Below, in pieces: positions 1 to 7,540 of a DNA stretch of 8,598 bases. The position numbers and the translations under genes were made by a program. This stretch comes from Planctomycetaceae bacterium (GTDB lineage Bacteria > Planctomycetota > Planctomycetia > Pirellulales > Thermoguttaceae): assembly GCA_031282385.1 (NCBI GenBank), contig JAITDV010000184.1, positions 1 through 8,598 on the forward strand, in the 5' to 3' direction. Below the pieces are notes generated by a model, which was not told where the DNA came from, searched no databases, and was given only the letters and a program-made list of their open reading frames with translations. The number at the start of each line of letters is the position of its first letter. Position 1 is the first letter of the stretch.

Positions 1-108
1 TCTCCTACAGGTTAGCGAAAAGGTCTATTAATATTTATATTTCTGAAAATACGTTTCTTAACGATCTTGCCGCCTTTTTTAAATAAAGGGTTTAGTTGGT
101 CTTATTGT
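1..108. other. Non-coding left edge, downstream of the haem protein gene
   Basis: No reading frame of useful length is visible here. The stretch is AT-rich and follows the stop codon of the leftward haem-protein gene. A weak palindrome (CCTTT at 73-77 with AAAGG at 85-89) lies about 20 bases past that stop. It could contribute to transcript ending, but it is only 5 bp long and is not a convincing intrinsic terminator. What lies further left cannot be seen. Confidence 0.4.
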
Positions 109-2754
109 TTAATTTTTCTTTGTTTTGATTTCTTCGATGAACGCTTTTTTGAAATTATTTTTTGCGTTTATGCCGCCAATGTCGGGAGTGCGGAATACGG
201 ATACTTCGGGAAGAACTGATGTTTTATTAAATTCAAGCAATTTTTTAAGATTATTCTTTTCAATTTCTTCCATTTTATTACGTTTACTTAGGTAATATTC
301 GTATTCCGCTCTTTGGTCGTCGTTCCAAATATTCGCCTCCGTGTACGAACCGCAATACGGCACCGCTAAATCAATCCAACACGCCAAAATCTCAATCTCC
401 TTAGGCGACAATTTTACATCATGATGTCCCGCTTCCAGATTTGAAATCAATTTACTCTTTAACGAACCAGTGTAATATTCACTTGCAATAGCAGGCGAAG
501 TAGGCGTACTCGGTTTTATCATTGGCGGTATTGATTGAACATTCATCCAATTCACAATTGCGTTCGGTCTGCCTTTTTGGACAAGATTTATGTAAGCCTC
601 GCTGAAATCGCGTCCGGCTCTGTTGAATCTTTCTTTGGGTTTCGGTTCATAACGTTTTCCAAGAAGACTAAACGGAGCATTTGACCCATCCGCAAGTTTT
701 TGACCTTCGCCCTTATGACAAGCAATACAATTCTTGTCCAAAATCGGTTGCACATCCAATGGAAAACTGAATCCGCGATTCGATGCGACAAGCGGAACCG
801 GTTTTTTTGGCGCACTTCGTAACGCGAGTTTTGAAACGGGCGTATCTCCGCCTTTGTTGAATGGAGTTTCATTTTTGTTTTCATGGCAACCGATACATGA
901 GAACAATTCCCCTGGTTGCAATGTTGACCAACTTCGCATTGTTTGGACAACTTTACCTTTTTCATCAAGCATTTGGAAATAAAGCGGAGTTCTTGCCGGT
1001 ACTTCAAAGAATGCCGAGCCATCTTTTTCTACCGGCACATTACCGATAACACGTTTCACATCCCAAGAGCCGTTGTCAATTGATATTGGAGTTGACACTA
1101 CTGCGGAGCCGGCAGGTCCGCCGTTACCGTTACTGTGAATTCCAGCCGCACGAAATTCCAACGCAACAATACGAATCGATTTAATGGTTCCGCGTTCTAC
1201 GCCTTTAAGACCTGGACCTTCGTAAATATCTTGAACGTAATATTGTCCTGTTTCTTTGGCGTAATCAACTGCGGAAGCCCGCAATGTCGGAATTTTACGT
1301 TGGGCAAGCGGAATTTGTTGACAACACGAAATCGTCGGATCAAACGCAAGCAATTCCCTGTTACCATCAATATCTGTCAAATAAACTCCAAACGGTACTG
1401 GATAATTGTTACCTTTGAAACCTTCCGGTTGATATGTTACTAGATAATGAGTTTCATCAATTGCGTAAGGGTATTGGAATTGATCGCCGCCTTGTCCGTA
1501 TTGATCGACTTTCATGGGTTTGGTTACTTGTTGTGGGGCGATTAATTGTACGCCTTCGGCTTCTTGTATTCCTTTGCTGCGATCTATCAGAATCAATTTA
1601 CCGCGTTGGTGTGTGTGGTGTCCGCTCGCAATTGCAACTACTTTTTGCGAACCTGGAATCATTCGGGCGTGCAGTATTGTTGTGGGAAACCAAGAGTTGT
1701 TACCGTAGAATTCGGTCTGTGCGGTTCCGTCATAGTTCATTTGAAAAAGTGGTTGCGGATAAAGTTGACCGCGATCATTGTAATCCCACCGCGTGTATAA
1801 AATACGTCCGTCTTCGGTTGTTGTCGGATAATTTGTGTGAACTTGATCGAATCCGATTCGCCGCATAAAACGTCCTTCGTTGTCCATAATGTAAAAATTA
1901 CTGACTTCCGTCCACCAGCAATCGACGATTTGAGTGCAACGTGTTGAGGCGAAAATTACGTCGCCGTTGGGCAAACAGCATGGTTCAATATCTGCGAATC
2001 CTTTACCATGTGTCAATTGCTTTATATTTTTTGACGCAATATCATATTCGTAAATATGGAAGTCATCATCATTATCATTTTGCCGCATTGAAAAAATAAT
2101 TTTTTTACCATCGTATGAAACATCGGGATCGCGGAGAATACCAGTTCGGGTATCGTGTAAAATTTCAGATGTTACAGTTCCGTCGGCGTTAATTTTCATC
2201 AGACAAAGAGTTGCACCGGTTCTCCAATCGCGGTTATGTCTGGCTCTTTCCGGCATTTGTGCATCTGTAACATTTTCAGTGTAAGCGTAATGACTGCCGC
2301 CGAGAATACAATGTTTTGTGTAAATAAGCTGCGGGAATTTATTGGTCAAAACAGCAATCCGTTTAACTCGCCGCAAGTTTGCCGCCTCAAGGTAAAGAGA
2401 TTTCCATTGCGGATTGTTACCTGTTAATTTTTGATCCGATAATTGTTTGAATTTTGAGTTAATTTTTTCTACTTCATTTTTTACTCCGAGTTTTTCGAGG
2501 TCGGCGATTACTTTTTTGATAAGTTTGGTTTCAACATCATTATTTTCCGCCGAAGTAAAACAACCCGAAATATTCAATCCAATATCTTGATACAACCAAT
2601 CGGTATGTAATCTTTCAATTGGAAATGCCGGTTGTTGTGCAAAAAGATTATTGGCAGCTATCATCAAAAACAATACCGTAATTGATAACGCAATTTTAAC
2701 AATCGTGGAGGAACGGAGCGAATCCGTTTTAGGTTGGTTAAATATTTTTCTCAT
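109..2754 (-). CDS. Exported HzsA-like dihaem beta-propeller protein
   Basis: The 881-residue product begins with a long signal peptide: a basic start, a hydrophobic core at about 18-34, and likely cleavage after LFA near 39. Residues about 130-510 carry repeated PD40/TolB-like strands such as DPDVSYDGKKIIFS and PTTTEDGRILYTR, consistent with a six-bladed propeller. A middle domain (about 555-630) reads VPVEKDGSAFFEVPARTPLYFQ, then the first CxxCH (C620, C623, H624). A second CxxCH (C676, C679, H680) opens a cytochrome-c-like C-terminal domain, with H777/H778 as candidate distal ligands. This order matches the alpha subunit of anammox hydrazine synthase and its many non-anammox relatives in planctomycetes. 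As I recall the Kuenenia enzyme, a Tyr four residues after the first haem His is the iron ligand; here that residue is N628, so hydrazine synthesis is unlikely. A periplasmic electron-transfer or redox role is inferred; the substrate is unknown. The ATG at 2754 gives a good signal peptide, but no Shine-Dalgarno site is evident. Confidence 0.88.
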   Translation of the reverse strand: MRKIFNQPKTDSLRSSTIVKIALSITVLFLMIAANNLFAQQPAFPIERLHTDWLYQDIGLNISGCFTSAENNDVETKLIKKVIADLEKLGVKNEVEKINSKFKQLSDQKLTGNNPQWKSLYLEAANLRRVKRIAVLTNKFPQLIYTKHCILGGSHYAYTENVTDAQMPERARHNRDWRTGATLCLMKINADGTVTSEILHDTRTGILRDPDVSYDGKKIIFSMRQNDNDDDFHIYEYDIASKNIKQLTHGKGFADIEPCCLPNGDVIFASTRCTQIVDCWWTEVSNFYIMDNEGRFMRRIGFDQVHTNYPTTTEDGRILYTRWDYNDRGQLYPQPLFQMNYDGTAQTEFYGNNSWFPTTILHARMIPGSQKVVAIASGHHTHQRGKLILIDRSKGIQEAEGVQLIAPQQVTKPMKVDQYGQGGDQFQYPYAIDETHYLVTYQPEGFKGNNYPVPFGVYLTDIDGNRELLAFDPTISCCQQIPLAQRKIPTLRASAVDYAKETGQYYVQDIYEGPGLKGVERGTIKSIRIVALEFRAAGIHSNGNGGPAGSAVVSTPISIDNGSWDVKRVIGNVPVEKDGSAFFEVPARTPLYFQMLDEKGKVVQTMRSWSTLQPGELFSCIGCHENKNETPFNKGGDTPVSKLALRSAPKKPVPLVASNRGFSFPLDVQPILDKNCIACHKGEGQKLADGSNAPFSLLGKRYEPKPKERFNRAGRDFSEAYINLVQKGRPNAIVNWMNVQSIPPMIKPSTPTSPAIASEYYTGSLKSKLISNLEAGHHDVKLSPKEIEILACWIDLAVPYCGSYTEANIWNDDQRAEYEYYLSKRNKMEEIEKNNLKKLLEFNKTSVLPEVSVFRTPDIGGINAKNNFKKAFIEEIKTKKN

Positions 2755-2793
2755 GATTTTTTAATTTAAGTTAGGGTTTCAATTTGGTTAGGT

Positions 2794-2896
2794 TTAAACT
2801 GTTCACGCTTGAAATTTCGTTTACCGCCGCCTTATTACCTGTCGGAAGCAGGCTTTTACGCTCTTGAGTCCCGCAAATTATAGTACGAACAGTATA
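2794..2896. repeat. 103-bp dispersed repeat with inverted ends, copy A
   Basis: This stretch matches 4717-4820 along its whole length. Exact shared blocks are TTTACCGCCGCC (2820-2831), AAGCAGGCTTTTACG (2846-2860) and TTATAGTACGAACAGTATA (2878-2896). The ends are inverted: TAAACTGTTC at 2795-2804 faces GAACAGTATA at 2887-2896, with one mismatch in ten. The element starts about 40 bases upstream of the haem-protein start codon, so it lies in that gene's promoter or leader region. In this copy the left arm of the inner hairpin seen in copy B is damaged. Small size, inverted ends and absence of coding capacity suggest a MITE-like or REP-like element. Confidence 0.75.
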
Positions 2897-2939
2897 AATT
2901 GTTCATGCTTGAAATTTCGATAACCTGTATGCAAGTTTA
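2897..2939. repeat. Partial copy of the repeat terminus
   Basis: The bases GTTCATGCTTGAAATTTCG at 2901-2919 repeat 2801-2819 with one change, exactly 100 bases further on and immediately after the end of copy A. The same segment, continuing through TTTCGATAAC (2915-2924) and GCAAGTTTA (2931-2939), has a diverged relative at 3756-3792. It looks like the start of a second, eroded element lying in tandem with copy A. Confidence 0.55.
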
Positions 2940-2963
2940 CATATAGTTGATTCTTTTATATTA

Positions 2964-2988
2964 CAGAAATCTAAAGTGTGAGCAGTTT
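2964..2988. repeat. Inverted, diverged copy of the repeat terminus
   Basis: Read in reverse complement, these bases give AAACTGCTCACACTTTAGAT, closely resembling the repeat start at 2796-2819 (AAACTGTTCACGCTTGAAAT). Together with copy A it would form an inverted pair about 200 bases apart. The match is imperfect, with about five mismatches over 24 bases, so it is a diverged family member rather than an intact end. Confidence 0.4.
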
Positions 2989-3270
2989 ATAAAGTACATT
3001 GTAACTTATATCGACAATAACGATTCGTTTCACAATCAAAAAATGCCTCTGTAAGTTTCGCAGTACCTCAAAAGCCGGTCAAGATCAGCATTGTACCTGT
3101 CTCGAATAAACTTTACAATCCCCCTTATCCTCTCCACAAATAATCTTTCTTTTCACCTAAAATTTGTTTTTGTCACAGAAATACGACATGAAAGAATTTA
3201 CTAAAATTCGAGATAGAATTGTCTATTCAACATCAGGCGGGGCGGTATTATTACCAATATTTCATAAGGG

Positions 3271-3435
3271 AACTTCTAAAAACTCATTTTGTCCACGAAT
3301 CTCCACTAATTTTCACGAATAAAATAATATTGCAGCGGGATTAGCGTTTTGAGTTGATTAATAAATAAATAAATCTATATTCGTAACTATTAAGTAGCAG
3401 GATTCTATTCTGTACAAAATAGGTTTTTAGAAGTT
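3271..3435. mobile_element. MITE-like element with 22-bp inverted ends
   Basis: The left end, AACTTCTAAAAACTCATTTTGT (3271-3292, 22 bases), is matched in reverse complement by 3414-3435 with 20 of 22 bases identical. Weaker similarity continues a few bases outward on both sides (GGG on the left, GCC on the right). The enclosed DNA is AT-rich and encodes nothing. Length, ends and lack of genes fit a miniature inverted-repeat transposable element moved in trans. No clear target-site duplication is visible and I cannot name the parent insertion sequence. Confidence 0.55.
3293..3322. repeat. Three-unit 10-base tandem repeat (CACGAAT-like)
   Basis: Immediately inside the left end of the MITE-like element are three consecutive 10-base units: CCACGAATCT, CCACTAATTT and TCACGAATAA. 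Each carries CACNAAT at the same phase. They might be binding sites for a transposase or simply a slipped repeat. Confidence 0.45.
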
Positions 3436-3587
3436 GCCATAGGTCAATTACAATTATTGATTGTGCCGAATATTTTCGTTACAATAAACAGTAAATTTGC
3501 CCAACATTGACTGCTTCAAACCCATTAATTTAATGCACAAAACGACATTTTACAAAAGCTCAGTTACGAAAAAAATTTTTACATATA

Positions 3588-3615
3588 TTGACACGTTGCA
3601 AATTCGGCTTATACT
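3588..3615 (+). promoter_or_regulatory. Candidate sigma-70-type promoter far upstream of leuD
   Basis: TTGACA (3588-3593) and TATACT (3610-3615) are separated by 16 bases, close to the bacterial consensus. The expected start site is about 480 bases before the leuD ATG with no gene between. It could give leuD a long leader, drive an unseen small RNA, or be a chance match in AT-rich DNA. Confidence 0.3.
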
Positions 3616-3755
3616 TCCACCGCTTCCTTGTTGATCTGACCCTTGACAACACTAACCTCAAACAACAGTTTTTTTCGGTTTTATTCTTTTTTTTCTGTGT
3701 AACTATTCAACACAAACGATGAGAAGGGATGAAATACGCCGAAAATATTTTATCG

Positions 3756-3792
3756 GTTCACAGTTTAATTTTCGATAACTCACGCAGGTTTA
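3756..3792. repeat. Diverged copy of the 2901-2939 repeat segment
   Basis: GTTCA (3756-3760), TTTCGATAAC (3770-3779) and GCAGGTTTA (3784-3792) occur in the same order and nearly the same spacing as in 2901-2939. The intervening bases have changed. This is an old member of the same repeat family in the same orientation. Confidence 0.4.
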
Positions 3793-3910
3793 GGTTTAGC
3801 AAAGTTCGTTTTAACGCCTTTGTACTACCGAATTCTAAAATGTGTTCGATATAGAAAGTTTGGAGATATAAAAGCTAAAACGGGATTTTCGATAGTTAAT
3901 TCCGATTTAC

Positions 3911-3934
3911 CGAAAACTCAAATATGAACAGTTT
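3911..3934. repeat. Inverted copy of the repeat terminus before leuD
   Basis: In reverse complement this reads AAACTGTTCATATTTGAGTT followed by TTCG. It matches 2796-2819 at 19 of 24 positions, including the whole AAACTGTTCA block. It faces copy A across about 1.1 kb, so the non-coding region is bracketed by inverted members of the same family. Confidence 0.5.
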
Positions 3935-4099
3935 ATGAAGTTTTTCTGCGTTTTTTGAGCGGGAATTATTTTGTGTTCTGTTATTAGCGATTCTGCTGTT
4001 TGCGATTCGGGTTGCGTTGTGTGATTGTACTTTATTTATGGGCAATACTGTCCACCCGTGTGAATTCGGGATTAGGCAATAATTATTTAATTGCAAAAA

Positions 4100-4696
4100 A
4101 TGAAATCTTTTATCAGACATACTGGAATAGTAGTTCCGATGGACAGGAATGATGTTGATACGGATCAAATTATTCCTAAACAATTTTTGAAACGAATAGA
4201 AAGAACAGGATTCGGTAAATTTGCTTTCTACGACTGGCGTTACAAAGATGATCAGTTTTCACCGGATCCTGATTTTGAATTGAACAAGCCGGAATTTCAA
4301 GGCGGTACAATTCTGTTGACACGTTGTAACTTCGGATGCGGTTCAAGCCGCGAACACGCGCCATGGGCTCTTGACGATTATGGTTTCCGTGTTCTTTTGG
4401 CATCCGGTTTTGCTGATATATTTTACAATAATTGCTTCCAAAACGGTATTTTGCCAATCAGACTCTCCGAAACAGTAATCGACGAATTGTTCAAATGTGA
4501 AGCCGAAAGGAGACCGTACAAGTTGACGATTGATCTTGAGAGTTGTTCTATTTCGGATAACAGCGGATTGGTGATACCATTTGCAATTGATTATTCAAAA
4601 AGACGAAGGTTGCTAAACGGACTTGACGACATTGGAATTACATTAAGCCGAGAAGATAAAATCACCGCATACGAAAAATCAAACGGGTTACTGTAG
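4100..4696 (+). CDS. leuD: 3-isopropylmalate dehydratase small subunit
   Basis: LeuD is the swivel-domain subunit of isopropylmalate isomerase. With the iron-sulfur subunit LeuC it converts 2-isopropylmalate to 3-isopropylmalate in cytoplasmic leucine biosynthesis. The 198-residue product has the family's usual length of about 200. Clear signatures are TGIVVPMDRNDVDTDQIIPK (8-27), followed by QFLKRIERTGFG, the substrate-loop motif GCGSSREHAPWAL (79-91), and SGFADIFYNNCFQNGILP (102-119). I chose the ATG at 4100 because MKSFIRHTG fits the family start; the in-frame TTG at 4091 would only add three residues. No Shine-Dalgarno site is seen. No leuC, leuA or leuB lies next to it: the upstream 1.3 kb is non-coding and the next downstream gene is unrelated. 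A terminator-like hairpin within a repeat follows at 4752-4781. Confidence 0.95.
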   Translation: MKSFIRHTGIVVPMDRNDVDTDQIIPKQFLKRIERTGFGKFAFYDWRYKDDQFSPDPDFELNKPEFQGGTILLTRCNFGCGSSREHAPWALDDYGFRVLLASGFADIFYNNCFQNGILPIRLSETVIDELFKCEAERRPYKLTIDLESCSISDNSGLVIPFAIDYSKRRRLLNGLDDIGITLSREDKITAYEKSNGLL

Positions 4697-4716
4697 AAAA
4701 TTCTAAAAATATATTC

Positions 4717-4820
4717 TTAAACTATTCACACTTGAATTTTCCTTTACCGCCGCCTGCTTACCACTCGGAAAGCAGGCTTTTACGTTCTTGAGCCAGGCAA
4801 TTTATAGTACGAACAGTATA
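4717..4820. repeat. 104-bp dispersed repeat with inverted ends, copy B
   Basis: This is the second copy of the element at 2794-2896, in the same orientation on the plus strand and starting 20 bases after the leuD stop codon. The ends are TAAACTATTC (4718-4727) and GAACAGTATA (4811-4820). Its central hairpin is intact, unlike copy A. Beyond the repeat, 4821-4992 is AT-rich with no convincing gene. A possible 65-codon minus-strand frame there runs into the repeat and lacks a ribosome site, so I do not call it. Confidence 0.75.
4752..4781 (+). terminator. Terminator-like hairpin after leuD, inside repeat copy B
   Basis: GCCTGCTT (4752-4759) pairs perfectly with AAGCAGGC (4770-4777) around a 10-base loop and is followed directly by TTTT (4778-4781). 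It lies about 55 bases past the leuD stop and would form in the leuD transcript. The T run is short. Because the hairpin is part of a dispersed repeat, it may be an element feature that is only incidentally useful as a terminator. Confidence 0.45.
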
Positions 4821-4992
4821 GAAGTTGCCTTATAACAATTTTTAGCGCGAACATTAGAATATTTTCGAATCTTCCTACGTAATTAATGTCGTCTTTCATT
4901 TTTTCAGTGTCAAAAATAAACGATTTCAATATTATCAATGTAATCATCAAATAAATTCCCGACAAACAATAATTCATACAACGAAATTAATA

Positions 4993-7456
4993 ATGACAAT
5001 TATATCAAAAACCGACAAAGGACAAATTATCGTAACGATAATTATCTTGGTAATTACTTTCTTGTCAAATTTCGCAATTGCCCAAAACAAACCGGCGCCG
5101 CAACCTGAACCGAAAGTTCAACCAATAGCGGGTCTCAGCGAAATTTATTGTCGCTTTAATCTCGGATGGCGAAGGCGGAGCTTGGGTTGGTACTGAAGAT
5201 GACGGCGTTTTTCGTTACAATAATGTTGACGGAAAAATTACTCAATTCACCACAAAAGACGGTCTCGGCGGCAATAACGCTTACGCATTGGCAATCGATA
5301 AACTTGGGCGTTTGTGGGTTGGTCATTTGAATTCGGGCGTTTCAGTTTACAACGGGAAAGATTGGAAAAATTATGATGTTGTCGATGGTCCAATTGGCGA
5401 AAGAATTTTTGATATAAAAATTTGCCCCAAAGACGGCGACGTTTGGATGGCAACCTCGGCAGGAATTTCTCGTTACAAAATTAATAAAGACGAATGGGAA
5501 CATTTTACTCGTGAAAACGGCTTGCCCGAAGATCAAGCTTCTGTTCTTGCGTTCAAAAATGACGGAACGTTAATTGTTGGAACGCAATGTTATGGCTTGG
5601 CGATTTTTAATCGTATTGCAAACGGCAATTACAAATTTTACCAAAAAATTGACGCGCCGGAACGTTTTGGACCTGGGAATTGTAGTCCTGTTCCGCTTGA
5701 GCCGCGTGAACCGCTTGATCGTCGTCATCCGCTTAATGGTCGTTTGTTGTCAAATTTAATTAACGATATTATTGTAACGAAAAATACCGACAAAGAAACG
5801 ATCTATGTCGCAACCAACGCCGGATTCGTCAAGATGAACGATCAATTTAAAGGGTTGTCATTTTGGCGCGGTCGAGATTATGCGGACAAGGTTCGAGGAC
5901 TTTATGGCGGCGCGCCGAAAGGTTGGCAACAAGCGCCGAAGGAAATTATGGATCAATTGTTGCCGGAAGATTATTTGACTTGTCTTGCCGAAGACGAACA
6001 AGGCGTAATTTGGCTCGGAACGCGACAAAACGGAACAATGCTTGCCGACGCTATTTCCGGCAAAAAATCTTACGGCACAATTAAGGCAATGGGTTATCCT
6101 GATAATTTCGTAACGAAAATTCTTTGTCTTTCCGGCGGCGAATATTTAGTTGGTTTTTATGGCGGCGGAGTTGTTAAGTCTATTAAACCGTTTCGACTAG
6201 TTGATCGTAAACTTGAGAAAACAAGATTTAACATTGCGCCGACATTTTCCGTTACGAAAAAAGATTTCCCAAAATTGCCGTCGCCAATTAAACCGCTAAC
6301 GGCGGAAGAACTTCGTGCAATGTACTACAAACTCAAAAAAATACATCACCAATCAAAACCGCCTAAAGTTTTAGCGTTAAACGATGACTGGCGAACTCAA
6401 GGCGATTGGATAGATCGTTATGGTCGGCACTCGGCAGTGCAATGCGCTATGGCGGGCGGCGGAGATTTTTTTGGCGGCTATTTTTTACATGAGATGGAAT
6501 CCTGCGCATGGATTGGAAAAAATTATAGACAAAAAAACGATCAAATACGCCGTTGGATTCATTGGTTTACATCAAATGATAAACGGGTACTACAATGCTT
6601 GTGGTCTGGTGGAAGAATGCAAGCAGAGTGGGATGATCATAAAGAAGCATACCCGATGTCGCTTGATGGTCCGCATATATACAGTATGTATAAAGTACCT
6701 CAAGGAAAGTATATTTTATCATTTTATTTTTTTAATAAGGATGGTCACGATGGAGCAAATCGTTTACGCGATTGCGTTATATCTGTCAAAACGATGAAAC
6801 TATCGAATGAACTTTTTGAAAAACTTGGCAACAAGGGAATCGACGCAGAAAGAGAGTTTATCAATGCTCGTTCAAACATAACAACCAGAGTCAATAATTT
6901 TTGGGGCGGCGTATATAAACGTTTTTTAATTGATGTCGAAAAAAACGAATATATAACTGTACAAATTAATGCTAACTATTCATTTAATACAATTGTAAGC
7001 GGAGTTTTTTTTGATCCGGTCGGTAAATTAAAATCATTGAATTATGACACGCAATCTCATCAATTGCGTCAACCCTCTAAATGGGTAACTATATTGAATG
7101 ACGTATCAGCCGATAGTTGGTGGAGGGTTAATATATTGGATCAGTCTTTATGTTTACGCGATAATAATTCTGCATGGTTTTACACGAAAGGTCGAAAATA
7201 TATTTTGCCAATTACTCGATCATTAGTAGAGATTAAGGAAGGAGTTCCACGATCACCTGTCGTAATAGATAAAAAAGACAAGGAGATAATTCGTTCTGAT
7301 GTTGGATCGTTATTGCGTGAATTGCAACTTTTTGAAATTGCTGATAAAGTTGATTTTACAAGCACAAAATATGAGTTGTATGGATGGGAAGGTCGTACCG
7401 CGCTGAGAAGAGATAAAGTACATACGTATAAATGGAATTGGGAAAAATTTTATTAG
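4993..7456 (+). pseudogene. Secreted seven-blade propeller protein with DDWRTQGDW domain, frameshifted
   Basis: The ATG at 4993 starts an export signal (hydrophobic core ITLLIV-like at about residues 12-23, cleavage near AIA/QNK) and a proline-rich linker ending GLSE. Translation in that frame stops at 5196. The rest of the protein continues in the next frame, which opens at 5129 and runs to 7456. The join is near 5138-5150 and needs a net one extra base (or two missing). Seven Reg_prop-type blades follow, for example ISDGEGGAWVGTEDDG, AIDKLGRLWVGHLNSG, CPKDGDVWMATSAG, NDGTLIVGTQCYG, ETIYVATNAG, AEDEQGVIWLGTRQNG and GGEYLVGFYGGG, ending near 6180. A second domain starts at about 6383 with NDDWRTQGDWIDRYGRHSAV and is Trp/Gly rich to the end. 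This resembles a propeller plus unnamed C-terminal domain that I associate with planctomycetes; its function is unknown, with surface or periplasmic binding most plausible. The only in-frame start after the lesion is TTG at 5288, which loses the signal and blade 1. A sequencing error is possible. Confidence 0.75.
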
Positions 7457-7540
7457 TTTTCTAAACAACAAAAAAACAATGAGACATGGTAGTTCAAAAA
7501 TTTACGTTTAACAGGCAAATAAAGGCGAATTTTAAAACAA

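Larger units (their letters stand above)
2755..4099. other. Long non-coding, repeat-rich intergenic region
   Basis: About 1.35 kb separates the divergent haem-protein and leuD genes. No frame here reads like a real protein on either strand. The region holds one full 103-bp repeat, at least four diverged pieces of it, a MITE-like element and a 10-base tandem repeat, all listed separately. It also has an isolated promoter-like site. Close to leuD, GGCAATA occurs twice (4041-4047 and 4075-4081) on either side of a weak CCCG/CGGG hairpin (4055-4070), and GCGATTC occurs twice 15 bases apart (3987-3993 and 4002-4008). These could be operator or leader features of leuD, but the signal is slight. The region looks like a landing zone for small mobile repeats or an eroded locus. 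Confidence 0.6.

Noticed and set aside
109..2754. True hydrazine synthase and hence an anammox organism
   Set aside because: The key Tyr position holds Asn, the other subunit genes are absent from the neighbourhood, and HzsA-like proteins occur widely in non-anammox planctomycetes.
2754..4100. CRISPR array, tRNA or riboswitch in the large gap
   Set aside because: The repeats are too few, too long and irregularly spaced for CRISPR. No cloverleaf or recognisable riboswitch core was seen by eye.
3896..4183. Minus-strand frame of 95 codons overlapping the leuD start
   Set aside because: It overlaps the well-supported leuD N-terminus and has low-complexity Arg/Asn-rich sequence (RIANSRIANNRT) arising from a short direct repeat.
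4780..4977. Minus-strand frame of 65 codons downstream of leuD
   Set aside because: It has no ribosome site, its last part is translated from the dispersed repeat, and it does not resemble a known small membrane protein.
5141..5147. AAATTTA heptamer as a programmed -1 frameshift site in the propeller gene
   Set aside because: The heptamer resembles a slippery site but is out of phase with the signal-peptide frame, and the needed change is +1 (or -2), not -1. No stimulatory structure is obvious downstream.
5288..7456. Treating the propeller gene as starting at TTG 5288
   Set aside because: It would delete the first blade and the export signal, starts within a blade strand, and has no ribosome site. 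The upstream signal peptide plus blade 1 sequence argues for one longer damaged gene.
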